Shown one piece after another: positions 1 through 8,148 of a stretch of 64,000 nt of DNA. Within the stretch, counting starts at the first letter, position 1. Each line of letters begins with the position of its first letter. This DNA is from Parvularcula sp038749595 (GTDB lineage Bacteria > Pseudomonadota > Alphaproteobacteria > Caulobacterales > Parvularculaceae), in assembly GCA_038749595.1 (NCBI GenBank), contig JBCDHW010000014.1, forward strand, positions 10,891 to 74,890, written 5' to 3'. The notes beneath the pieces were generated by a model. It made no database searches, had not been told where the DNA came from, and saw only the letters and a program-made list of their open reading frames with translations. The translations under genes were made by a program, and so were the position numbers.

Positions 1-1
1 G

Positions 2-337
2 GGGGTGGTTCACGTCAACGCCTCGTTCAACAACACCCACGTCACGATCACCGACGCCCAAGGCAACGCGATCAGCTGGTCCACCGCTGGTCACATGGGC
101 TTCAAAGGCTCGCGCAAATCGACGCCCTTTGCTGCGCAGATGGCTGCCGAAGATGCCGCGAAGAAAGCCATGGAGCATGGCTTACGCTCGGTTGATGTCC
201 TCGTGCGTGGTCCGGGTTCTGGCCGCGAAAGCGCGTTACGGGCGCTCCAGGCCGCTGGCCTCACGGTGACCACGATCAAAGACGTAACGCCGATTCCCCA
301 CAACGGCGTGCGTCCGCGTAAGCGTCGTCGCGTTTAA
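2..337 (+). CDS. rpsK: 30S ribosomal protein S11 (5' truncated by the window edge)
   Basis: Small-subunit ribosomal protein S11, part of the platform near the mRNA exit. About 111 codons are present. The segment HVNASFNNTHVTITD near the start and the basic tail GVRPRKRRRV are S11 signatures. The full protein is about 129 residues, so roughly the first 18 codons lie before the window and the GTG at 5 is not a real start. It is followed by rpoA and rplQ in the usual alpha-operon order. Confidence 0.97.
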   Translation, partial: GVVHVNASFNNTHVTITDAQGNAISWSTAGHMGFKGSRKSTPFAAQMAAEDAAKKAMEHGLRSVDVLVRGPGSGRESALRALQAAGLTVTTIKDVTPIPHNGVRPRKRRRV

Positions 338-388
338 CAGACTCATTCTACGAATGAGGGAAGAAGCTGTTCCCTCTGGAGACCCTCT

Positions 389-1405
389 ATGCTCGAAAAA
401 AACTGGCAGGAGCTGATCAAGCCGCAAAAGCTTGAGGTTGAGCCGGGTTTTGACCCGCAGCGGAAAGCGACAATCGTTGCTCAGCCGCTCGAGCGCGGCT
501 TCGGCCTGACGCTCGGCAACGCGCTTCGCCGTATCCTGATGTCGTCGCTCCAAGGCGCGGCTGTCACGTCTGTTCAAATTGACGGCGTTGTGCACGAGTT
601 CAGCTCGATCCCCGGTGTCCGCGAAGACGTCACCGTGATCGTCCTCAACATCAAGCAGCTTGCGGTTCGCATGCATGCTGACGGGCCGAAGCGCCTGACT
701 CTGCACAAGCAAGGCCCAGGCATTGTGACCGCCGCTGATATTCAAGAAACAGCGGACATCGAGATCCTCGATAAAGATCACGTGATCTGCACCCTTGATG
801 AGGGCGCCGACCTGCGCATGGAACTCACCGTGCAGACGGGCAAAGGCTACGTGCCCGCTGACCGGAACCGTCCTGAGGACGCGCCCATCGGTCTGATCCC
901 GGTCGACAGCCTCTATTCGCCGGTCCGCCGCGTGTCCTACCGCGTTGAAAACACCCGAGAAGGTCAAGTCCTCGACTATGACCGCCTGATCCTCGACGTG
1001 GAAACCAACGGCGCAGTCAGCCCCGAAGATGCGGCCGCTTACGCAGCACGGATCCTTCAGGATCAGCTGCAAATCTTCGTCAACTTCGACGAACCCAAGG
1101 CGGACCAAGCGCAGGAGAAAGAGGAAGAGCTCCTCTTCAACGCCGCGCTTCTCAAGAAAGTCGACGAGCTCGAACTATCGGTGCGCTCAGCGAACTGCCT
1201 GAAAAACGACAACATTGTCTACATCGGTGACCTCATTCAAAAGACCGAAGGCGAGATGCTTCGCACCCCGAACTTCGGCCGGAAGTCGCTGAACGAAATC
1301 AAAGAAGTCCTGGCTTCGCTGGGCTTGCACCTTGGTATGGACGTGCCGGATTGGCCGCCGGACAATATCGAGGAGCTGGCGCGCAAATTCGAAGATCAGA
1401 GCTAA
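389..1405 (+). CDS. rpoA: DNA-directed RNA polymerase subunit alpha
   Basis: Alpha subunit of RNA polymerase, 338 residues, the normal bacterial length. The N-terminal assembly domain shows the GFGLTLGNALRRILMSSL block at about residues 33-50, used for dimerisation and beta/beta' contact. A Glu/Gln-rich linker (about 230-250) leads to the C-terminal domain with the helix-hairpin-helix region around RTPNFGRKSLNEIKEVL, which binds UP elements and activators. The gene lies 51 nt after rpsK and 51 nt before rplQ, and all three are probably one transcript. Confidence 0.98.
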   Translation: MLEKNWQELIKPQKLEVEPGFDPQRKATIVAQPLERGFGLTLGNALRRILMSSLQGAAVTSVQIDGVVHEFSSIPGVREDVTVIVLNIKQLAVRMHADGPKRLTLHKQGPGIVTAADIQETADIEILDKDHVICTLDEGADLRMELTVQTGKGYVPADRNRPEDAPIGLIPVDSLYSPVRRVSYRVENTREGQVLDYDRLILDVETNGAVSPEDAAAYAARILQDQLQIFVNFDEPKADQAQEKEEELLFNAALLKKVDELELSVRSANCLKNDNIVYIGDLIQKTEGEMLRTPNFGRKSLNEIKEVLASLGLHLGMDVPDWPPDNIEELARKFEDQS

Positions 1406-1456
1406 GACGACAACGACCAAACCATCCGGCGTCGCCGGAGTAGTGGAGACTGACCC

Positions 1457-1873
1457 ATGCGCCATGGTGTTGCGCACCGCAAACTCAACCGCACCGCAAG
1501 CCATCGCCGGGCCATGTTCGCTAACATGGCCGCGTCGCTGATCAAGCACGAGCAAATCGTCACCACCTTGCCGAAAGCGAAAGAGCTGAAGCCGATCGCG
1601 GACAAGCTCATCACGCTCGCCAAGCGCGGTGATCTCCACGCGCGTCGCCAAGCGATCAGCAAGATCCGCGACGTTGAGATGGTTGGTAAGCTCTTTGAGA
1701 CGCTCGGTCCCCGCTACGCCGATCGTAACGGCGGCTATACGCGTGTCATGAAAGCCGGCTTCCGTTTCGGCGACAACGCTCCGCGCGCGGTTATCGAGTT
1801 CGTTGATCGCGACGAGACGGCAAAGGGCCAAGATTCTGGCCCCACCATGAAAGTGGTAGGAGACGACGACTAA
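1457..1873 (+). CDS. rplQ: 50S ribosomal protein L17
   Basis: Large-subunit protein L17, located near the peptide exit tunnel. It begins MRHGVAHRKLNRTASHRRAM, the conserved L17 N terminus, and is 138 residues, as usual for alphaproteobacteria. It is the last gene of the alpha operon, with a strong hairpin 13 nt downstream. A glycan-synthesis operon on the opposite strand follows, rather than the degP-type protease I would expect next. Confidence 0.98.
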   Translation: MRHGVAHRKLNRTASHRRAMFANMAASLIKHEQIVTTLPKAKELKPIADKLITLAKRGDLHARRQAISKIRDVEMVGKLFETLGPRYADRNGGYTRVMKAGFRFGDNAPRAVIEFVDRDETAKGQDSGPTMKVVGDDD

Positions 1874-1885
1874 GACCGTCTCCAT

Positions 1886-1911
1886 ATTGCGTTCAATTCT
1901 TTGAGCGCAAT
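1886..1911 (+). terminator. Hairpin after rplQ (probable alpha-operon terminator)
   Basis: ATTGCGTTCAA (1886-1896) pairs with TTGAGCGCAAT (1901-1911) over 11 positions, with one G-T pair and a 4-nt TTCT loop. No T-run follows, so this may be a stabiliser or a Rho-assisted end rather than a classical intrinsic terminator. A 14-bp perfect GC palindrome lies at 1954-1967, between the convergent stop codons. Confidence 0.5.
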
Positions 1912-1982
1912 GGTACCCTCTGTCTGATCATCGGGCGATCTCATTCACTGTCTCCCGCGGCCGCGGGCGGGTCCTTCGGTCG

Positions 1983-3224
1983 TCAGGCTGCAGCGGTTCG
2001 CTCGCCGTTCGTAGCGTCCTCAGAATTTACGCCGGTGCCTGGGATGCCAACCAACCGGGCAATCGCTTCGGCTAGCCCATCAATGTCGTGGTGCGCTACG
2101 ATGCGGCGGCGTCCCTCGGCCCCCAACTGGGTTAGCTCTTCTGGCGTAGCAGCCATCATCCCGCGCATTGCGTCGCGCAGATCCTCCGTAGACGAAGCAG
2201 GGACAATCCAACCCGTCTCCGCGTCGAGCAGTTCCGGAATACCAGCAATATAAGTCGAGATGACCGGCCGTCCGAGGGCCATCGCCTCCATGATCACGAT
2301 TGGCAATCCTTCGGCGAAGCTCGGCAACAAAAGCCCGCGGGCTTTCTTTAATCGTTCGATCACGTCCTTATTCGCCATCCAGCCCGTGAGCTCGATGTTG
2401 TTCTCAAGACCGAGCCGCGCGATCTCGGCCTCGATTTCTGGTCGGCTTTCACCGTCGCCGATGAGGACAATCTTCGTATCCGGATGATCGCGAACAACCG
2501 GCGCCACTGCCTCGGGGATGAGGCTTTGTCCTTTTTGCGGGCACAGGCGGCCCACGCAAATCAGCTCGTTTGCATCCTCAGGAACCGGCGACGGCTCAAA
2601 TTCGGAAAGGTCGAGACCGCAACGCGCCACATGGATTTTGTCCCGGTACTGAGGGCCGCCCCAACGGATCAGCTGCATCCGCGCAAAGTGCGTGATCGCG
2701 ATCGCGAAGGACGCATGCTCGATCTTCAAGTCGTAGCGCTGCTGTTCCGCGATCGCGAATTCATCAGGACCGTGTGCCGTGAAGCTATATGTCGGCCCAC
2801 CCAGAAGGCGGCAGAGCATCGCCACCGCGGCCGCGTTCGTGCCAAAGTGTGCATGTAGGTGCGTGACGCCGTCGGCACGACATTTTTGGCGCAAAAGAGC
2901 CGCCTCGGCGAGGTAAGCGAGCACTTTGATGCCACCGGCACTGCTCGCCAATTTAGGCAGTGTACGAACTGCTGTGAGAAACGGGCCGAAATTGCTGATC
3001 GCCTCGCTGATGAACGCACGGGCCACCCCCGCGGCGTTTCCCTCTAAGAGGTAGGACACCCTCTGCTCTTCGTCGATATCGCGTTGGTCGACGAGCTCTC
3101 CGTCCCAGTGCCGGATGGCGTACCGTTTGACCGTCAAGCCGCGGCGTTCCAGTGCTTCGATTTCCCGCCGGATGAATGTCGTCGACGTCATGGGATACGA
3201 ATTCAGAATGTAGCCAAGGGTCAT
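1983..3224 (-). CDS. GT4-family glycosyltransferase (surface polysaccharide type)
   Basis: A 413-residue retaining glycosyltransferase with GT-B fold, probably adding a sugar to a lipid-linked glycan at the cytoplasmic face. The N terminus (TLGYILNSYPMTSTTFIRRE) resembles WcaL/colanic-acid-type enzymes. The donor-binding half carries the family signature at about residues 300-325 (LLPSFAEGLPIVIMEAMALGRPVI, in two parts: the EGLP loop and the E of VIMEAM). It is the last gene of the minus-strand operon; its ATG overlaps the stop of the preceding dehydrogenase by 4 nt, indicating translational coupling. Acceptor and donor sugars cannot be told from sequence. Confidence 0.85.
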   Translation of the reverse strand: MTLGYILNSYPMTSTTFIRREIEALERRGLTVKRYAIRHWDGELVDQRDIDEEQRVSYLLEGNAAGVARAFISEAISNFGPFLTAVRTLPKLASSAGGIKVLAYLAEAALLRQKCRADGVTHLHAHFGTNAAAVAMLCRLLGGPTYSFTAHGPDEFAIAEQQRYDLKIEHASFAIAITHFARMQLIRWGGPQYRDKIHVARCGLDLSEFEPSPVPEDANELICVGRLCPQKGQSLIPEAVAPVVRDHPDTKIVLIGDGESRPEIEAEIARLGLENNIELTGWMANKDVIERLKKARGLLLPSFAEGLPIVIMEAMALGRPVISTYIAGIPELLDAETGWIVPASSTEDLRDAMRGMMAATPEELTQLGAEGRRRIVAHHDIDGLAEAIARLVGIPGTGVNSEDATNGERTAAA

Positions 3225-4258
3225 AATGCGCGTGCCGCTGAAATGATACGAAGGGTCTCGCGGGAGAGGGCGTGAGGAACCAACGGGCTTTCGGTCGTTC
3301 CTGCACGGACTAATTCGTGAAAGTGCTGCAGCATGGGTGTATACTGATCAGTGCCATAGCTGGCCGTGGTCGCCTTCAACCCGTCGAGCGCAGATTTCGC
3401 TTTGCGCGCCAGAGGGTTGGCCTTTATTCGTGCCTTCAGACCGCCGCTGCTGCTGCCGTCACTCGGTTGAGGCTCTCCGTTGAGCGCCACGTGAAAGCGT
3501 TCCGCGCCGAGCAGGGGTTCAGGTATCCGCACGCGGCCGCCGCGTCCCGCAATCGCGGCATCGTTGCTGCCTTGCGCGTTGAGTGCGCAGCTCACTTGCG
3601 AGAGCGCATCGTTGTCATGGCGAAGGGTGAGCGCGCTGGCGATATCGACCCCGTTCTCATCATCGGTCCGTAGACCGCTGATGTCGGTAACCGGTCCGTT
3701 GACAGCAACGGCCAGCGATATCGGGTACACACCCAAATCAAGCAAGGCCCCAGGCGCGGCCCCTTTAAAGAGCCGCGGATGCGTCTCGGGACTCGCGGTA
3801 ATGCTAAAGTCAGCGCGCAGATGGTGCAAAGGGCCTAGGCTCGTCTTTGCCGCGCCGATCGCTCCGCGTACGGCGGGCAGGGTGAGGGTCCAAAGATCCT
3901 CCGTGAACAACGCGCTCGTCTTCGCCGCGCAGGCGAGAACCTGCTCGCCTTCCTCAACGCTGGTTGCAAACGGCTTTTCGCAAAGCACCGGAAAACCGGC
4001 TTCCATCGCTTCAATCGCCGAGGTTGCGTGGTTCTGCGTCGCGTTGGCGATGAGAACGGCATCGGCCGCGCCAGCGTCTTTCACGTTGGAAATGCTGGTG
4101 TAGGCTGACGCGGGCGAAAACGCTGAGGCGAACGATGAAGCCCGATCTTGGCTGCCCGAAACGACGGCCGAGACGCTCATGTCCGGCGTCAACGTCACCG
4201 CGTCTGCAATGCGCTTGGCGAAAGACCCTGTGCCGATGATCGCGATACGGAGGGTCAT
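3221..4258 (-). CDS. Gfo/Idh/MocA-family oxidoreductase (second copy)
   Basis: An NAD(P)-dependent sugar dehydrogenase of 345 residues. The Rossmann fold begins at the start codon (MTLRIAIIGTGSFAKRIADA, GxGxxA type), and CEKPFA at about residue 92 is the conserved EKP motif whose Lys contacts cofactor and substrate. The ATG at 4258 is chosen because the fold starts there and it overlaps the upstream gene's stop by 4 nt; the longer upstream reading frame is only the antisense-shifted shadow of that gene. It probably oxidises or epimerises a sugar used by the flanking glycosyltransferases. Substrate unknown. Confidence 0.83.
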   Translation of the reverse strand: MTLRIAIIGTGSFAKRIADAVTLTPDMSVSAVVSGSQDRASSFASAFSPASAYTSISNVKDAGAADAVLIANATQNHATSAIEAMEAGFPVLCEKPFATSVEEGEQVLACAAKTSALFTEDLWTLTLPAVRGAIGAAKTSLGPLHHLRADFSITASPETHPRLFKGAAPGALLDLGVYPISLAVAVNGPVTDISGLRTDDENGVDIASALTLRHDNDALSQVSCALNAQGSNDAAIAGRGGRVRIPEPLLGAERFHVALNGEPQPSDGSSSGGLKARIKANPLARKAKSALDGLKATTASYGTDQYTPMLQHFHELVRAGTTESPLVPHALSRETLRIISAARAL

Positions 4259-5412
4259 GCGGCAACGCCTTGTGCTGAGAGCGCCCAGGGCATCGGCTCG
4301 GGGCGTTCGCAGGTGGTCGTCATGATCTGTACACCAACATCGTTCCCAGCATCCTGAAGAGCGAGCGTCACTTCGTTGAGATGCAAAGCAAAATCTCCAC
4401 CCAGACGCGGTGTGCGCCCCGCGGCAATGGCGTCGAGCATCTCCGCGGGCCCCAGCATAAAGTTCATCGCTGCCGCGCCCCATCGCCCAACTTTCGGGTG
4501 CGTCTCTTTCGGCATTTTGATCGTCTTGGCGAGAGGGCTGTTCAGCAGCTTCCGCCGGATTTTGATCCGTGGGCGCATTTTGACGGGTGCGGTGTTCGAC
4601 CAGCACTCGCCGACCTCAAGGATCCCCTTGTCCCCAACGATCCGCAGCTTGTGGTCGTGGGGCGCGATGATCGAGCAGGTGAGCCGCGCAATCATCCCAT
4701 CACGGAAGAAAAGTGTGCCTACGGAAAAGTCAGGCGCCGCTTTCCCTGTGACTTCTTTATCCGGCAGAATATCCGCAGACGCTGCAATCACCCGTTCCAC
4801 AGGACCGAAGGCGCCCATCAGCCATGTCAGGTAATACCCGGCATGTTCGAGTGTGCAGCCGACCTGGAATTCGTCATCATAGGGCCACGGCGCGCCGCTT
4901 TCGGAGAGCCACGATTTATAGGGCGCTTGCGGAATAAAATCGTCGTCAAGCTCGGCATAGACAAGCCGCGGTGTGCCCATTGTTTCTTCACGGACGGCCT
5001 TGACCACCGCTTGGCCAGCTTGGCTGAGGAGGCTGCAAGGCGCTGAAGCGAGCGCTAAGCCTTGTTCCGTCGCCAGAGCATGAAGCGCCTTCGCATCGCC
5101 CATATGGGTAGCCAAGGGTTTTTCCGAATACACGGGAAATTCGGCCTCAAGGCATTGTTTAGAAACCGCGAAATGTTCGCTGGGATTGGTCAAGTTGAGG
5201 ATGATGTCCGGGCGCGCGTCTCCTTCGGCAGAAAGGATTGCATCAAGACTATCCGCTGTCGGAGCATTCCAGTGCGCCTTGAACGCGTCTAACCGCTCGC
5301 GACGCCGGTCGTAGGCCGCCACGAGAGAAATACCCGGAAACGTCTCAAGGCTCCGCATGTAGAGGTCGGCGACAAAACCGGTTCCGATGATCGCGATCTT
5401 GCCGTTGGTCAT
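4255..5412 (-). CDS. Gfo/Idh/MocA-family oxidoreductase (first copy)
   Basis: A 385-residue NAD(P)-dependent oxidoreductase. Its Rossmann motif IIGTGFVADLYMRS lies at residues 8-21 and the YSEKPLATH block (EKP motif) near residue 96. The C-terminal alpha/beta half ends in EVTLALQDAGN, typical of the family. It overlaps GT2 upstream and the second dehydrogenase downstream by 4 nt each. The two dehydrogenases are clearly different proteins, so they may catalyse successive steps, for example oxidation and reduction of a keto-sugar. That pairing is inferred from position. Confidence 0.83.
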   Translation of the reverse strand: MTNGKIAIIGTGFVADLYMRSLETFPGISLVAAYDRRRERLDAFKAHWNAPTADSLDAILSAEGDARPDIILNLTNPSEHFAVSKQCLEAEFPVYSEKPLATHMGDAKALHALATEQGLALASAPCSLLSQAGQAVVKAVREETMGTPRLVYAELDDDFIPQAPYKSWLSESGAPWPYDDEFQVGCTLEHAGYYLTWLMGAFGPVERVIAASADILPDKEVTGKAAPDFSVGTLFFRDGMIARLTCSIIAPHDHKLRIVGDKGILEVGECWSNTAPVKMRPRIKIRRKLLNSPLAKTIKMPKETHPKVGRWGAAAMNFMLGPAEMLDAIAAGRTPRLGGDFALHLNEVTLALQDAGNDVGVQIMTTTCERPEPMPWALSAQGVAA

Positions 5413-6620
5413 GCTGAGCCCTTCGGCGTGTGATCGCCTTCATGTTCGCGCGGTGTCCGTGTCCATTGGGTGCTGCTCGCGCGCGCCTTTTGTCCGTAGA
5501 CACCAAATTTTGAGGCCGCGAAGGCCGCGAGCGCTGACAGTTTGGACGGCGGCAGGGTTTCCTGGCCATACCGGCTCCACGCCAGGACCAAGGCACTGGC
5601 TGCCGCTGCGCCTGCAAAGAGCGCGAGCAACAGCGGCGTCATCCAGCCGAAAACAGCAAACAGGCTCGCAACAAGCGCATTCGCGATGAGGATCGCTGCA
5701 AAGACCGAAATCGGAGGGATTGCGACGTTCAGAGCGAGCGCCAGCGCTGGCCAGCCGCCCGATCCAAAAGCACTCATCGCCAGGCTCATGCTTTGGGTAC
5801 CGATCATCCGTAGGGATCCATGCTCCCACCGCGCCCGCTGAACGGTAATGGCGTTTTCCGTTTCCGGGAAGTCGCTGAACACTGTGTGGTCCGTGTTCAG
5901 AAGAACCGGGGTTCCAGCTCGCGCCAGGGTGATCGTCAGCGCGAGGTCTTCGACGATTTCCCCCGATCCGAGCGCCAGCCCCTCTGCAATCGCCCAGGGG
6001 AAGGCCGCACCCGCGCCGGTCAGGCGGGTCGTCTTGGCCAGCGACCACAGTCCGCGCATCCGTACGTCGTTGATGAGCAGCCAAGCGAACGCCGCCACGG
6101 CCCGCTTGGCCGGCGCGTCCGGTCCGGCGCGCATAATATAGAGCGGCTGGACAGGCTTGCCGTTCACCTCCGCTTGGCGGGCTACTGCCTTGATCAGACC
6201 ATCCGTATGGAAACAGTCGGCGTCGGTGAAAACGACGGAAGAGGGCGGGTCTGTTCTGAGGTGATCAAGCGCAAACTGAAGTGCAAAGCCTTTGCCCCGG
6301 CGCTCAGCGTCGGTCCGTTCGATCACCTCGGCACCAGCGTCGCGGGCCACGTCGGCAGTGTTGTCGGAGCAGTTGTCCGCAACAACGATCAGCCGATCGT
6401 GCGATCTCAGTTGCGCAAGAACGTCGGCGACGGTCGCAGCGACTCCCGTCCCCTCGTTGTGGGCAGGGATCACCACCGCTATGGGTCCGGGCTCCTTGTC
6501 ATCGGTCCGCGATACGGCCGGTTGCGCGCGCACCACTTCCAAGAGGAGCCAGAAGGCCAAGAGAGCCAGAACCGCTGCAACCCCTGTGTGCAGTCCAGCC
6601 AGGATCGACAGAAGCTCCAT
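5409..6620 (-). CDS. Membrane GT2-family glycosyltransferase
   Basis: An inverting GT-A enzyme of 403 residues and first gene of the four-gene operon. An N-terminal membrane helix is followed by AVVIPAHNEG, the nucleotide-sugar site DNCSDNTADVA, the DxD-type FTDADC near residue 130, a catalytic IVEDLALT and QRARWEHG (QxxRW motif). Two or three hydrophobic helices follow at about residues 285-345. The QxxRW motif is usual in processive or lipid-acceptor GT2 enzymes such as ceramide glucosyltransferase-like proteins. The acceptor is not known. The last 25 residues are polar, with no clear function. Confidence 0.84.
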   Translation of the reverse strand: MELLSILAGLHTGVAAVLALLAFWLLLEVVRAQPAVSRTDDKEPGPIAVVIPAHNEGTGVAATVADVLAQLRSHDRLIVVADNCSDNTADVARDAGAEVIERTDAERRGKGFALQFALDHLRTDPPSSVVFTDADCFHTDGLIKAVARQAEVNGKPVQPLYIMRAGPDAPAKRAVAAFAWLLINDVRMRGLWSLAKTTRLTGAGAAFPWAIAEGLALGSGEIVEDLALTITLARAGTPVLLNTDHTVFSDFPETENAITVQRARWEHGSLRMIGTQSMSLAMSAFGSGGWPALALALNVAIPPISVFAAILIANALVASLFAVFGWMTPLLLALFAGAAAASALVLAWSRYGQETLPPSKLSALAAFAASKFGVYGQKARASSTQWTRTPREHEGDHTPKGSA

Positions 6621-6750
6621 CGGGCAGCAGTCTCCGTTCTCACTCGATCCCAGGGTTCCGGGACAACGCGGGTCTTTTGTGTTGGCCTTGCAATGGGCGC
6701 CCTAACTACCCATTCAAGCCTCTACAAGACGCACGTTTAGGGTTGGTTTC

Positions 6751-8148
6751 ATGACGCTCCCACGCTTTTTCTTCGTGATTGTACTTTGCGCTCTCGCAAT
6801 GCCGGTGTTCTCGACCGCTTCTGGCCAGTCCCGGCCTCCCGCAACGGATCGCGAGATGCGGGCCAGCTATGCGCCTGTGGTCAAGGAAACGGCGCCAGCC
6901 GTGGTGAACATCTTCACCAGCCGTACGGTGCGCACCCGCAGCATTTTCGACGATCCGTTTTTCAGCCAATTCTTCGGCTCGCGGCCTGGTGGGCGGGAGC
7001 GAACCCAAAGCTCGCTTGGCTCTGGGGTCATCCTCGATTCCAGCGGCCTGGTGGTCACCAACAACCATGTCATTGAAGGCATGGAGCAAATCCGGGTGGT
7101 CCTCGCAGATAGGCGGGAATTCGTCGCTGAGGTCTTGCTCGCCGATCCCCAGACTGACCTCGCCGTGTTGCAAATCGCAGCGGACGAACCCCTGCCCACT
7201 ATCGCTTTCGCCGATAGCGACGCGGCGGAAGTTGGCGATATCGTTCTGGCGATCGGCAACCCCTTCGGCGTTGGCCAGACGGTGAGTTCAGGGATCGTCT
7301 CGGCGCTCAACCGCACGAATGTTTCGGTCTCGGATTTCCAATTTTTCATCCAGACGGACGCGGCGATCAACCCGGGGAATTCCGGCGGCGCCCTTGTGGA
7401 TGTCGATGGCAAGTTGCTGGGCATCAACACCGCGATTTACTCGCGTTCAGGCGGGTCGAACGGGATCGGCTTCGCGATCCCGGGCAATTTGGTCCAGCGG
7501 CTCGTTGCCTCGGCGGCCCGCGGGGAGATGATGGTCCGCCGCCCTTGGCTTGGGGTGATCGGCAGTGATGTGGATGGCCGCATCGCCGAAGCCATCGGGC
7601 TCGATCGGCCGCGGGGCGCACTCATCAACCGGCTTTACGACAACGGCCCAGCGGACGACGCGGGCCTGCGCGAGGGTGATGTGATCCTGTCGATCGACGA
7701 CCAAGACATCCTCGACGGCGAAGCGTTGCGCTATCGCCCAGCGACCCTGGACGAGGGGGAAACGGTCAATATCCGCTATCTCCGCGATGGTCGCGAGCGG
7801 CAAACGCGGGCGAAGCTTGCGTTCCCGCCGGAGCGGCCGCGCGCCAACCGCACGACTCTCTCAGGCGACCATCTCCTGAGGGGTGTGACCATCGCCAACC
7901 TCTCCCCGGCGCTCAACGAAGAGCTCGGCCGCAATCCGTTCGATACCGGCGTGGTGGTGCTCGCTCTCGACCCGCGCCAGGTCTCGCGCCGGGTTCCGGT
8001 CCGCTCGGGATACCTGATCCAAGCGATTAATGGTCAGTCCACCGACAATGTTGGCGCGGTTGAACGGGCGCTGCGCGGCGGCGCGATCACCGAGCTCATC
8101 GTCAAAGACACGCGCGGACGGTCGCGGTCCTTCAGGATCGCGCAGTGA
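6751..8148 (+). CDS. Do/DegP-type periplasmic serine endoprotease with two PDZ domains
   Basis: An envelope quality-control protease of 465 residues. It has a signal peptide (about residues 1-25), then a trypsin-like domain with the triad His106 (NNHVIEG), Asp136 (DPQTDLAVL) and Ser211 (NPGNSGG). PDZ1 begins at RRPWLGVIG (about 264) and PDZ2 covers roughly 370-465. It is expressed away from the glycan operon across a 130-nt divergent gap. Its stop overlaps the GTG start of rarA by 4 nt, so the two are coupled. DegP, DegQ and DegS-like subtypes cannot be separated by eye. Confidence 0.93.
   Translation: MTLPRFFFVIVLCALAMPVFSTASGQSRPPATDREMRASYAPVVKETAPAVVNIFTSRTVRTRSIFDDPFFSQFFGSRPGGRERTQSSLGSGVILDSSGLVVTNNHVIEGMEQIRVVLADRREFVAEVLLADPQTDLAVLQIAADEPLPTIAFADSDAAEVGDIVLAIGNPFGVGQTVSSGIVSALNRTNVSVSDFQFFIQTDAAINPGNSGGALVDVDGKLLGINTAIYSRSGGSNGIGFAIPGNLVQRLVASAARGEMMVRRPWLGVIGSDVDGRIAEAIGLDRPRGALINRLYDNGPADDAGLREGDVILSIDDQDILDGEALRYRPATLDEGETVNIRYLRDGRERQTRAKLAFPPERPRANRTTLSGDHLLRGVTIANLSPALNEELGRNPFDTGVVVLALDPRQVSRRVPVRSGYLIQAINGQSTDNVGAVERALRGGAITELIVKDTRGRSRSFRIAQ

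Noticed and set aside
236..1108. Long minus-strand frame opposite rpsK and rpoA
   Set aside because: Shadow of rpoA; the high-GC third codon positions open antisense frames throughout this window.
1954..1967. CCCGCGGCCGCGGG palindrome after rplQ
   Set aside because: Perfect but entirely G/C in a GC-rich genome, and it lies between convergent stops; no function can be supported.
6689..6705. Possible sigma-54 promoter for the GT2 operon (TTAGGGCGCCCATTGCA on the minus strand)
   Set aside because: The -12 part is good, but the GG is displaced by one base and the -24 block matches poorly.
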